This document shows, one piece after another, positions 25,991-37,533 of a DNA stretch of 64,000 nucleotides. Source of the stretch: Gloeopeniophorella convolvens. Lineage: Eukaryota > Basidiomycota > Agaricomycetes > Russulales. The position numbers were made by a program, and so were the translations under genes. How positions within the stretch are numbered: the stretch's first letter is position 1; each line of letters opens with the position of its first letter. A model generated the notes under the pieces. The model worked only from the letters and a program-made list of their open reading frames with translations, was not told the origin of the DNA and did no database searches. The stretch lies in assembly GCA_022496205.1 (NCBI GenBank), contig WTXD01000029.1, forward strand, positions 62,001-126,000, in the 5' to 3' direction.

Positions 25991-26857
25991 AGACGAGGAT
26001 AAGGGTGAGCCACCTACTTGTTCTCTCGGTCTGTGGGGGCACTTACATCATGTCCGCTGCTAAGATGTCGGATAAGGCGACACCATTGGAAACTCTGCGA
26101 GGCCGAGTCGGACAAGCATAACCGGGTTCTCATAGACGAGTGGAAGAGCAATACGGAATCTATGTTCATCTTCGTAAGGTGCCCACTTCTGTCTTCGTCA
26201 GCTCGCCTAACCGCCTTATGAAAGGCCGGTCTGCTCTCTGCGATTGTCTCTGCTTTCATAATCGAGATATACAAGACACTGCAACACCCCGGCTCGCACC
26301 GTAGCAGACAGTAGCACTTGCTAGATTGATTGCGCAATCTGGGAACCCATCTTCTCCCTCCGACCCCGACGCCCTCCAGTTCTGCGCCCCCCGAACACCC
26401 CATGTTCCCCAACCTCCTCTTCAGCATCACAAGTGCCCTCGTGTCAACCTTGATACAGCAGTTGGCACGCGATTGCCTTCAGCATCCAATGTTCACAGCC
26501 GAGGGCAGCGCCCCACAAACGTGGCTGAATTGAGCCGAGTCCACGCGTATATCTTTCAAGGCTTCTCAGTTTCAGACAAGAAGGTTGATCTATGACATTC
26601 CTATCTTTCTCTACGTCTCCACCTTTCTCTTTCTCGCCGTCAGCGAGTCTCCATACGGTCAACAACCCTGTAGGGATCACCGCTCGGTACTCCCTCGTCG
26701 GGCTACTGGTCCCGTACCCGGTCCCGGCATCGCCCCACCCATTGACCGTAACTCGTTCTATCAGACAGCACTCACAAATCTAATCCAAGCATACATCATG
26801 CTCGTCCGGTCTTCCTATGACACCCTCTTTCACGTTACTCGTCGTTCCTCACAATGA
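25991..26857 (+). pseudogene. Degenerate partial copy of the neighbouring DUF6535 gene
   Basis: Sequence matching the N-terminal quarter of the intact gene at 26894-30599, in the opposite orientation. Intron positions are shared: 26005-26064 (GTGAGC...AAG) matches intron 1 of the intact gene, and 26174-26224 (GTAAGG...CTAAC...AAAG) matches its second, stopless intron. Recognisable blocks are HWKLCEAESDKHNRVL, EWKSNTESMFIF, LLSAIVSAFIIEIYKTLQ, VHAYIFQGF and IPIFLYVSTFLFLAVSESP. It is broken by a TAA at 26073-26075 exactly where the intact gene has a Tyr codon, by a stop soon after KTLQ, and by further frame changes; everything after the last membrane span is missing. Clearly non-functional. 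Confidence 0.85.
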
Positions 26858-26893
26858 GGGTCGCTCATCTCGATTACACAAAGTCGAACCGTT

Positions 26894-29800
26894 TCACGCA
26901 GCGTCAACCCCGGCCGGAACGTCAGGGTGATCCCAGGGAGATGGGCCACGCAGGCCTGGAGTCTCAGGCGACATGGCACCAACGTACGGGTTTGGGGTGC
27001 CCTCGAAGGCGCTTAAGGGACCAGCGGATGGGACTGGGGGAGGTAATGGTGGCTGTGCGTTTGCGAAGGTCCACCCATTAGCATTGCCCTGGCCACTGTC
27101 GCCGTGTGGTCCATGATTGGCGAATCCAACGTATGCAGGCCGAAAGGGGTCAGCTGGACGCGGGATAGGAGAATACAATGGGACTGCGCCAGGCGGCAGT
27201 GATGCGCCTGGCGGTATCGGTGAGGGTGGTAGGAACAGAGGGCCTGAAGGGAATGGAGGGCCTGGTGGGAACGGAGGGCCTGACGCGTACGGCGAGTCTG
27301 GCGGGTACGGGACGCCTTGGGGATGGGGAACGCCAGGCCAGTAAGGGTAGGACGGTGTGGCACCTGACGGCATGGGCATGCCAGGAGAGTAAGGGTTGAG
27401 CGAGTGCGGTGGTGGCAAGTGTATGCGGCCAGAAGAATCGGGCGTGCTTGGGAGGCCTGGTGGCGGGACCCAATCGCTAGTGGGGTGAGGATGCATTTGA
27501 GGCGGTGGTCTCCAGCCAAACGGTGGGTTCCCGGCAGGTGGCTGAGGGAGCCAGAGCTGCCCAAAACCGCTGACCAGGCCAAGACGCGGAGGAGGCGGAG
27601 TTTCGACCCTGATGGGGTCGGTGGTGGGTATGTTCCCGGGCCAGTTCTCAGAAGGTGGGATAGTTGGCGGCGCGTGGACTCCTGGAAAAGTAGCGTCTTC
27701 TTTGAAGGAGGGACTTGAAGGGAATACTTCTTCGACTACCTCTAAGATTGGTCTTAATTTCTCCTTGATCTTCTCGCTCTCCTGAGCCGCGACTGCACTA
27801 CGGATAATATCCCGTACTTTGTCGAAATGATGCCACGTTCTAAGTGAAGCGCTTTTCAGCTCCAAGGTCTGAGAGTCCACGATCTTCCTCAGTAGTCTCC
27901 AGAGCTGCTTCAACCCTTCGGAATTCGTTGGTTCGCTGGCTTCAAGTCGTGCCATGTCGATGGCCAACATTTCGAGCATACAGAAGCTGCGCAGTGGGGC
28001 ATCGCGGAGGACTTCGTCGAGCAAGCGCGTTTCCGCACCCATCAAGTCTGGGACCGTGGTATTTCTCTTCAAAAAGTTGTCCCAGAAGATCATATCTCTC
28101 TCTGTACCGACACCTAGGTTAAGGTAGATGACGGCAAGAGTCGAAATAGCCAGATGGTTCAAGGGATCTCCCCGTTTCTTCTGCACGGAAAATTGCGTCA
28201 AAAAGCGGTGGACAACTTGTGAGGAGAATAGCGTGACACGGAAGATTTGTCCCCTCTCAATCAACTCTCCGGGAGTGACTTCTCCATCGAACCGCGATAT
28301 ATGTCCCATAAGCAGTGAAAACTCCGGAGAAAGCCAGTCGACGAGAGAGGAGTCGCCCAGAACCGCGAAGATAACATCCATCACGTCAAAAAATGCGGTG
28401 ACGATGCGCATCTTGACGGGGAAAGGGATCCAATGCTGGAAGCACTTGGAGAGATTTTCATGCAAACTCCCCCATAGCCGATCCTCAATGACGAGTTCCT
28501 TGATGATGCGACTGGAATGATCTGGGGCGGTTGATTGGACAAATGACCGGAGGTGAGTGGCGAACGACTCGAATAAGTCGCCATTTCGGAGTTGGTCCCA
28601 TCCGAAGAGTGCTTCCACCTTGCTCTGAGACAACTTCGGCGCACCAGCAGGCGGATGCGCGAATATGGCGGCGAGACGCAGGCCCCTGACTACCCTCTTC
28701 AAGCTTTCGAGCAGTGACCCGATGCGTCCGCGTTCGTACGCCTGGACATTGCGAGCGCCGGAAAGCACGTCATGGAAGCGCGTCCGCGCTGGATCGGATG
28801 CGCGGGCTTGTGAAATGCTGAGGCGCTTGAGTAAGAGTTCCATTGTTTTCCATGACATTTCCAGGTTGACGCCCTTGTCGCTTGCGTGGAAGAGAATGTC
28901 ATGCGCTAGGACCGCGACGTTCATGATTGGCCCGTCGTGCAACAAAGTAGACAACATTTCCTTGGCGCTGGGTGGAGGACCGAGGGTGTTCGTGAGGCCG
29001 CGGAGGTCGGACCACTGGGCGACGTCCGTGTTCCTCCACGACGAGAGGACCGAGTATAAGGGTAGCAAATATTGAGGAAATATATGCTCTTCTTTGATAC
29101 TCGCCTGTGAAAGGGAAGAGAGGAAGTCCCTGATGACAAGGCCGCGGATACACAATGCGCGCAGCGCTACTGAGTGGTCCGGGGATTGGTAGAGGGACTC
29201 AAGATGCTCCAAAGTTGTCTGGATCTCGTTGCCCCGAATATTCCGCTGGCTGTCTGAAGACCCGCCAGCCGTCTCGCAGATCATCCGCAAAGAACCAACA
29301 CAGGCCAGGGCTCGCGAAAATCGTGCTTCCTCTGAAAGTTCTAGAGACGTTATGCATTCCGTGAAATGCTCGCTGATACGCGGAAGGATGCCGTCCATCG
29401 CGAGGCCAGAGGCCACCGCTTTTGTGTCGGTAAAGGGGGAATCAAGGTATCCAGGAAGACCTTTGAGGAAGGCGTCCATGTCATCATCATCAAGCTCTTG
29501 CATAAGCCATTGAACCGCGGACCGATCAAGCTCCGGCTCCCGCCTTCCAATCTCCTTTATGAGAGATCGCGTGCGATCGACGTGTATGCTCTCCAGTAAA
29601 CCAGGGACTTTCCGGGGACCAAGTTCTGGTGATGAGTGACGTATCGCCTCGCGAAGAAGGCGGAGGGAGGATCGGATGAGCATGACCAATGCCTGGAGTG
29701 GAGTGGTCAGGGCCGTCTGATATGGCGAGTTCCTCGCGATAAGTGGGACAATGCTGAGGACCAAGTACGCGGCCAGTAGTCCGACGAAGGAGTACCGAGC

Positions 29801-30599
29801 GGTGACCCCGACAGGGCTGTTGATCGTGTGGAGAAACTCGCTGAGGGCGAAGAAGAAGAGGAAGACGGAGACATGGAGAAGGACGGGAACGCCATAGACA
29901 AGCCTCCTCATCTGGAACTTGGAAAGGCCCTGGAAGAGATAGGCACGGACTCGGCCACGCTTGTGCGGTGCTGCACTCGGCTGCGAGTACTGGAGATAGT
30001 CGCGTGCCCATTGCTGTACGAGGGTCGACACAAGGGCGCTCGTGACGCTGAAGAAGAGGCTGATGAACATGAGAATGTTGACGCGAATGGCGGATGCTGG
30101 GACGCTGAATTGGAGAGGATCGAATGAAGAGGATGATGGACGCCCGTCCGATTGTGCGATAAGTTGGGAGAGAAGCAGCGTAGTCTGGGTGCCTGTATCT
30201 GGCTGAAGGGTCTTGTATGTCTCAATGAGGAATGCAGAGACGATGGCAGAGAAGAGACCGGTCTGGTACACAAGACCGTTCAATAGGCAACTCGAGAGAA
30301 GCGACAGTAATAAAAATCTCACGAAGATAAGCATAGAGTCCGTATTGCTCTTCCAGTTACTCACGAGAGCCCGGTCATACTTGTCCGACTCGGTTGCGTA
30401 GAGCTTCCACATTTGAGTCGAGGTGTCGCCATAGCCAACGTCTTTCCATCGTCCAGTCAGCCCGGACTCCTTGGGAGTGGAACGAGAGAGTACCTTTATC
30501 TCCTACGTGGCTTATGTCTGGCGGCCCTCGTTCCCCAGCCATAGCGTCGCTCCAGGGGCCTGGTCCCGCTGGGGGGTAATGGTGCCAGTTACTGAACAT
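26894..30599 (-). CDS. DUF6535 membrane protein with helical body and Pro-rich tail
   Basis: Exons on the minus strand: 30494-30599, 30323-30441 and 26894-30262. Intron 1 is 30442-30493; intron 2 (30263-30322) is 60 nt and has no stop, so it could be read through, but the pseudogene copy shows a spliced intron at this point. Spliced length is 1197 residues. The N-terminal domain fits DUF6535: MWKLYATESDKYDRALVSNW, GLFSAIVSAFLIETYKTLQ, then membrane segments ILMFISLFFSVTSALVSTLV, VPVLLHVSVFLFFFALSEFL and FVGLLAAYLVLSIVPLI. The remaining middle portion is a long alpha-helical, armadillo-like region with no motif I know, and the last 230 residues are Pro/Gly/Tyr-rich with PFPPGPPFPSGP-like repeats. 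Function unknown; such genes are multicopy in Agaricomycetes. It faces its own truncated copy tail to tail. Confidence 0.85.
30263..30322 (-). other. Stopless in-frame intron (60 nt) in the DUF6535 gene
   Basis: Starts GTGAGA and ends CAG on the minus strand. It is a multiple of three and contains no stop. If retained it would insert a hydrophobic 20-residue segment between MLIF and TGLFSA; if spliced, the junction matches the conserved domain and the pseudogene's homologous intron. Confidence 0.75.
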
Positions 30600-33500
30600 G
30601 AGTTGGTACACTGATGAGTCCGTTGCTTGGGTACTCTTTTAGTTCGATAAGCATCGGAAACGTTGCGGAATGTCATGGGACTGCAGTGGCGACCGGAGTC
30701 GGTCCGATCCGACCAGCCTCGGCCGTCTCAACATCGCAGTGCCGAGTGTTGGCTGAGTGCATGGAAGCTAAGCTGAGCGCTGAAGCTGAATGCCCCCTTC
30801 GTCGTTCGGGCCGACTCGTGCCGGCGATTGGGCGGCGCTTAGAAGCCGCTTTGATTGCTTATGTAATCGAAACCACCTGACACCGGCCACTTACTGGAGC
30901 CCTTTCGACGCTGAGTCGACACGCGACTAACTCAATGTCTACCACAGAAACGGTTGGAGCACAGCATCAGCATCTAGCAACCTCTAATTTATCTACAGTG
31001 CCTTTGATTGGCCTCAACCCCACGGTACTGCTGCATGTGCCAGAACCCCACTTGAAAACGACGTTTTGATACTGAGACTACTACCCGCAAGGATGTTAGT
31101 TACAGGGTCGCGTTGAACATGCTGCTTTCACAGTAATATCTGAAGACTCGCCAGTTTGATCGCTTTCTTGGATAGTACCATGGTGATTGGCTTGCTCATA
31201 TCAGTGTTCATCCGGGACGATGCCTGGCCACCTGCCTAGACCTTCCACTGGAAGCCCGATCCGCCTCCACCTTGCATCTTCGCCTCCTAGCAACCCGAGG
31301 CCCAGAAACCTAGTCCCTCCCTCTTGCGCCTGGTTGCCGGCCACCTACGTACCCACGCACAAACCCCTACCCGCCTTTGCCCCCCTTCCGCGCCCCCAAT
31401 CAGATGCAACAACACGCGCTGCGCTGCTCGGACATGAGCGGCGCCGCATCCGCCGCGCTGCGCCCGCCGCCCAGTGACCTGAGCATGTGTCCGTGCGCGC
31501 ATACGCCCCGTGCATTTTCCCAGTGTTCTCCGCTCACGCGGCCTCGCTCACCGCGCCCACGCAGCTCCACCGTGACGTGGAAACCGCGCAGCCCGTGTCG
31601 TGGGGCCGACCCAATTTCCCAGGCGCTCCCCGCGCATATGTATAGTATACGTATCGCGGTTCGCGCGAGCACGGAATCAGGGGCGCCCCTGCGAAGCTGA
31701 TAGGGACTTGCGCCGCGGCGGACGCGTTGCTTGCCTTTGCGGGACTGCGTTTGCGCATCGTGGCCTGTGCGAACGCGCGGAGCACCCGAGCGCCGGCACG
31801 CAGGCTTTGCGAGCCCCCCTGGCACGGCTCCCAGGAACTCTGCCGCGACGGCGACCTTCTTGGGGCCTCGGCGGAGCTGGTCCGCACCTGCCTCGTGAGT
31901 GCGCGCTGATGCGCACCGCCTTCAATGTCAGATTGTGCCAAGGTGACGCGGGCGCCCTGGCGGCGTGCCCGGAGGCGCTGTAGCTTGCCACCGTTTGTGG
32001 CGCATGTCTAACAGTGCGTAGGACACATGCGACCACTTGACGATTAATCATTCATGACATGGACCGTAAGGACTCACGAAATGCTTAGTCGCCTGTTATG
32101 CTGCCCGAAAATTCGTAGAACATTCTGCACCTTTCCATTTCCTGGCGCCCCATAGCCCACATCGCAAGCTACACAAACGGGGGCCACCAGCGATCCGATA
32201 CCGCAGAGGCACAGCGCTACGTTCTTTCTGCAGTGCGTTCCAACCGATCCGGAGAGTTGCTATATTTCCGGCTCGGAGAGCATTACATCCTTGAGAATGT
32301 ACACCAGTGCATGACTGTCTACACAGGCCATACTCCCGCGTAACACCGACCGCCGCCCGCCGCCTCCAGCGCCGTCCGTAGGCCTCGTGCAGGTGCACAT
32401 CATCGGCGGACAACCAGGAACGCTCCCATGATCAATCCCATTGGCGGGCGGCTCCGGGCCCGAGTCCAGCCGCGCCCACCGCGCGCCTTAGCTTCGCGCG
32501 TCCCATCTTATCGCAGATCCCACGCTTCTGGAACCTGCGACCCTTCCATGGAAACTAAACGCCGCGTGCGCTCGCGTTAATCGCCGATGCTGCCTGCCTC
32601 CTCTTCTTCTGTTATTGTTTTCCGTTTTCTGTGCTTCTGCCAGGGCCGCCGATGCTGTAAGGAAAGCACTGGGCTGCAGGGGGCGGCGGGCCAGATGCCG
32701 CGGCGTGCGTTTGTATGTACGTAGGTAGCTCGACGGTCCATATGGATCCTAGGGTCACGATGGGCGTTCACGTTCAGGGCGCAAATGTGATGCACGCGTT
32801 GAGGAGTGTGCTGATGAGCTCATGCTCAGAGGTCAGCAGTGCCTGCTCGCTCAGCCCGCCGGCAAATCCTGCGAGACACCCGGCAATTGACCAAGCTAAG
32901 CTGCGGCCCTGAGAAACGCGCACTTACAGGGAGCATCGCACTGCTGCATCCCTCGACCGACAAGCCAGCACACCGCCGAGCATAGTCCGCCCGTCACTCG
33001 GCGCGCAGATAGATCGCACACGCGCTCGCCCTACTACACATGCATACAGCCTCCCCCAGCGCGCAGGCACGCCTCGCCGCGCCCGATTAGCGCCGCACCG
33101 CCTTGCCCGTGTGCGTGTACTTTGCAGAAGTTACGGGTACGGGGCACATATGCACCAGGGCCAGGTCAGGCCCCGCTACGCACAAGTACACTGTCGACTT
33201 CTCGGCGGCGTGCCTGCGTCGTCACCGCCGCGCCAGGGGCGCCCGGCGCGCTGCGTCGGCCAGGCGCGCAAATGTGTACACCACTCCAGTCGCACGCCAG
33301 GGCGCAGCGCGCCACGCAGCACTGGACCACGACCATGGTGCATGACTACATAGTCGTCTCCGCGGCGCCCGGCGCGCGCTGTGCTGCTGCTTCTCTGCAT
33401 ATCGTGTGCGCGCGCGCAAATTGTCTGTCCATGCATGCGTACATTCGCCCGCCCGGCGTATGTGGCTATGCGTTCATATGCGCGGGCCTCCGGGTGGGAT

Positions 33501-34876
33501 GCGGCCTGCGGGTGCGTGTGTGCGTACGTACCTGGCCTGCGGCAGCCCCTCATACCCGTGCGCGCGCCGGAAATAGCATGCACGGAGGCTGCCTGTATGC
33601 GCGGGTGTGCCGGCAGCGCCAGGGCCCATCATGCGTTTCAATGGCGCGGCCGCGATGGGGAGGAACCGTGTGTGCGCCGCGATTCTGCTGCCAAGCAAGC
33701 TCAGGGTGCGTTGGCGAGCGCGGTGCGCAGGGGGCAGGGGTGCATGGTTGTGGGAGGCGACAAGGCACCGTGCCTGCTGAAGAGGAATAAGGTTGTGGCG
33801 TGGCGTGCCTGGTGCGAGCGCGCGCAGCCCTCAGGGCGCGCTGGCACCCGAGCAGCCAGGGGCGCGCTGGGCGCTGCGGGTCCCGGATGCGTACGGAAGG
33901 CGGCGGGAGCGCTCTGGGAGCGCTGCGAGTGTTGTGCGTGCGCGCGCGGCGCAGGCCCTCGTGTCGGGTGGGGGCGACACTCATGTGCTGCCGGTGCCTG
34001 GTGCGGAGCATCGTTGGGGGCCTGGGCAGGCGCGGGCGTGGGGACGCACGCGCGGTCAGCACGCATGGACGGGGAGCACGAGCAGGGCAATCAGGGGCCA
34101 TCGGGCGTCCTAGGCTGGGCCTGTGAGATTGGGGCGCAGGAAGGCGCAAGGCGACGCCTTAGTTGGTAGGATGCGAGCAGGGGCGAGGCAGAGTGATGAT
34201 CCAGGGCGCACGCATGGGGGTAGGGAGCGCCTAGTGGGACGCCGTGCACAAGTATAGGTGGGATATGATGCGCAGCGTGGTGGGGAAGTTATGGAGAGGA
34301 TGGGAGGGGCGCCTGGAGGTGCCGGCGCTGGAGTGAGAACGGAGCTAAATATCGACGAGAACAGGCGAGGCTGTGCTATGGCGTAGGCCAGGGGATGATG
34401 AAGTTGTGTTGGATCGAGGGAGGATTGTGAGCGGATTGTGGGAGTGATAAGTGGTGGGGTTCTCGGTGCCTGGGAGGATTGGACCGAAGGACCGGCGATC
34501 TCGATCAGGCACGCGGGCGAGTACTTCCAGAAGAGGAAATGGACATTGGATGAAGCGTGTTCCGCCGGGCGGGATCTTCCTCGTTCCCTCCAGCTCGCGC
34601 GCGGCCGGCCAATGAGAAGCCCTGGCGGAGAGTGCTGGATGGGTTCCGGCAGCGCAGACGCAGGCCAGCAAACGAGACAGCGTGGCCACATCCGTCGCCC
34701 CCGCGGTTTTATACAACTATCGCGCAGGACAGGCCTTGGGAAACGGCCTGAACCCAATTTCACTCTCCGCGCATCTCCTTGGCTTTTATTTTTGCGCTCG
34801 GTCCGCCGCTCGGCCGCCCCGTCTCTGCCCCGTTGGTCCTCTCCTCCAGATCGCCCCATCCTCCCCCTCTCGCATC
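30600..34876. other. Long GC-rich gene-free region
   Basis: About 4.3 kb. GC rises abruptly after about 31.2 kb, with many GCGC runs. Long open frames appear on both strands (33381-34169 plus, 33550-34149 minus, 34110-34859 minus), but they overlap each other, have Arg/Ala/Pro-biased composition and no motif, so I treat them as GC artefacts. The last 200 nt contain the pyrimidine-rich promoter of the G-alpha gene. Confidence 0.45.
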
Positions 34877-37124
34877 ATGCGCGGCCACACCGTCAGTGAC
34901 GATCCCCTCGCCGCCGCTCTCCGCCCGCCCCCGGACGAGTCCCCGGAGGCTCGCGCCTTCCGCATCGCCCGCGAGGAAGAAGCCGCCCGCGTCTCGCAGG
35001 CCATCGACGAGGCCATCCGCGCGGAGCGCCAGGCCAACAAGAAGAATAAAATTGTCCGCGTCCTCCTTCTCGGGCAGAGCGAGTCCGGTGCGTCCCGCCT
35101 CCCTTCCGTGCGCATGCGCATGCGCGCCCGCCGCTCATGCGACCACCCCAGGCAAGTCCACGACCCTGCGCCGTAAGTGCCGCCCTACCCCGCGCGGCGC
35201 GCGCCTGTGTGAACGCTTCTTTGTTGCCGCGCAGAGTTCCAGCGCATCTACACGCCGACCGCGTTCCGCGAGGAGCGCATCCACTGGCGCGCGATCATCC
35301 AGCTGAACGTGATCCGCTCCGTGCACACCATCCTCGGCGCGCTCGCGACGCACCGCAAGCAGGCCGTGCGCGCGCGCGCGCGGACCCTCTCGGACGCGCA
35401 GTGGGACTCGCGCTCGCACCTCGTGCCGTCGATGCGCGCGAACGGGAAGGCCAAGGGCAAGGCGCGCGTGGCGGACCCCGACTCGAACTACGAGTACGAC
35501 CACTACGACGACCCCGCGGGCGACCCCGCGGCGCACGCGATGGTCTATGCGGATGCGTACTCGGACGAGGACGCGCGGGCGGACGCGGAGCTCGACATGC
35601 TCGGGCGGCGCCTGACGCCGCTGCAGCACATCGAGGCGCTGCTGCGCGCGCTCCTCGTGCCGCCGTCGGAGGACGAGCCGGTGGACCTCGGGGCGGGCGT
35701 CGCGCCCTCCCCATCCGTGCTTGGCCTCGCAAAGGAGATTTCCGTGCGGCCCGGGCGGTGGCGCGCGGGCGGGGCGGGTGCGCGCCCTGCGAGCGCGGTG
35801 TCGGCGGAGGCGGCGGACGAGAGCCAGCGCGTGCTGTTCGAGTGCCGGCAGGATCTGATGCGGCTGTGGGCGAGCATGCGTGTGCGGGAGATCCTCGCGC
35901 TGCAGCGTGTGCGGCTCGAGGAGGAGAGCGGCTTGTGAGTTGCTTCGATGGTTCGTCGTGTGACAGGGCGCTGATGGGAGATGCGTGGCAGCTTCCTGAA
36001 CGATCTGGAGCGGATCACCGAGTACAACTACGTCCCGACGGATGGTGCGCGGGGCGCGAGGGCTGGCACAGAGGACCCGTCGGGCTAACACGGGTGGGCA
36101 GATGACGTGCTCAAGGCGCGGCTCAAGACGATCGGTGTGTCGGAGTACAGATTCGAGATGGAGGCGGGCGACCAGCGCGGGACGCAATGGCGGATCGTCG
36201 ACGTGGGCGGGTCCCGGTTCCAGGTGCGTCGCGCCCCCCGTTTCAGATCGCCGTGGCTGACAGCATATACATGCAGCGACGTGCGTGTCCCCGTCCTTCC
36301 ATTTCCTCCTGACGTCCCCCCCGCTCACGTGCTCCGCCGCGAGCAGCGACTTGGGTGCCCTTTTTCGACGACGGTGCGTGCGCCGTCCGGCCGTCTCGTG
36401 CTAGCTCTCACGGAGAACGCAGTGGACGCGATCATCTTCCTCGCGCCCATCTCCGCGTTCGACCAGTCCCTCTCCGAGGACCCGAAAGTGAACCGCCTCG
36501 TACGCCCCGCAGCCGCTCCTGCATCCGCGTGCGTTCGTTGATTCATCCGCGGTCCGCAGGAGGACTCGGTTCTGCTCTGGAAGAACATCTGCCAGAACAA
36601 GCTGCTCGCGAATGTCGACCTCGTGCTCTTCCTCAACAAGTGCGACATCCTCCAGCGCAAGCTCGACTCGGGTATCCGCCTCGCGCGATACGTCAAGAGC
36701 TATGACGACCGGCCGAATGATATGGAAACCGCATCCAAATGTGCGCCGGGGCTTGGCGCCTCGAGTATGAATCGCTGATGTTTCCCATGCTAGACTTCCG
36801 AGGGAAGTTTAGTGCGGTTCAGAGGACGTACTCGCCTGTGCCGAGAAAGTTCTATGGCTACTGCACTTCTGTGACGGTCAGCCTTGGCACCTCCGAGCCC
36901 CCTTACGAACCGCTGACTCACGGTATTCTCACAGGAAACTACCACGACAGCAGGCATACTTGCCAGCGGTGCGTCCACACGACCGGTCTCCATATGGCGC
37001 ATGCTGATTTCCCCCCAGTCCGCGACATCGTGCTACGACAGAACCTGCGCTCGGTAAGACTAGCATGAGGTTGATGGGTGTGCATGCGACGATTCCTTTC
37101 CCTTTGTAGGTTTTTATGGGATGA
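34877..37124 (+). CDS. Divergent heterotrimeric G-protein alpha subunit
   Basis: Thirteen exons: 34877-35087, 35152-35172, 35235-35934, 35992-36044, 36102-36223, 36277-36280 (a 4-nt micro-exon), 36347-36373, 36423-36499, 36560-36740, 36794-36876, 36935-36968, 37019-37053 and 37110-37124. Total 1563 nt, 520 residues; canonical G-alpha proteins have about 350. Guanine-nucleotide motifs: GQSESGKST (66-74), RLKTIG with the arginine finger R335 and Mg-binding T338, VDVGGSR (362-367), FLNKCD, and TSVTETTT at the base-binding loop. The catalytic glutamine of DVGGQ is serine (S366). There is no Gly2 for myristoylation (starts MRGHTV). The helical domain carries an acidic, low-complexity insertion of about 150 residues. 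The C-terminus is short (LRQNLRSVFMG). Likely a paralogue with slow or no intrinsic GTP hydrolysis, coupled to fungal receptors only tentatively. Confidence 0.88.
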
Positions 37125-37533
37125 CCTTGTTAACTGTATACCACTTGCGCGGTGCAGGTGCGTGGAAGAGCACTTATAGGAGACGATGGTCCAAGTGGTG
37201 GATGTGTTATATGTGGCAGTATATAGTCGACGACCTTTATGACGTGCATCACGCTATACGAGTACGAGTAGACCGGCACCGATATACCCTCATGCTTACG
37301 ATATGATACCGTGGAGTAGCGTGTCGCCCGACTATGTTGTTGACGCCTGGGTGATTGAGATTATGAACTCGAATCTGGGTTTGCGGTGAGATGGGGCTGA
37401 TCTCGAGTGGATGACTGGGAGGGTGGCTGACTCAGCGGCTCCTGGAGATGACTTGCAGTGTTCGGACCCTTTACCACCAGAACCTTTCTAATCTACGCGA
37501 TCATCTACCCTCGCCTCCTCCCCCGCCCACCAA
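37125..37533. other. Intergenic between G-alpha and LTN1 genes
   Basis: About 400 nt, noticeably AT-richer than both flanking genes; serves as G-alpha 3' flank and LTN1 promoter. No short gene seen. Confidence 0.5.

Noticed and set aside
33122..34859. Overlapping open frames on both strands in the GC-rich spacer
   Set aside because: Mutually overlapping, low-complexity Arg/Ala/Pro content, no splice or start support.
35135..36328. 397-codon antisense open frame in the G-alpha gene
   Set aside because: Shadow of GC-rich sense codons; no motif.
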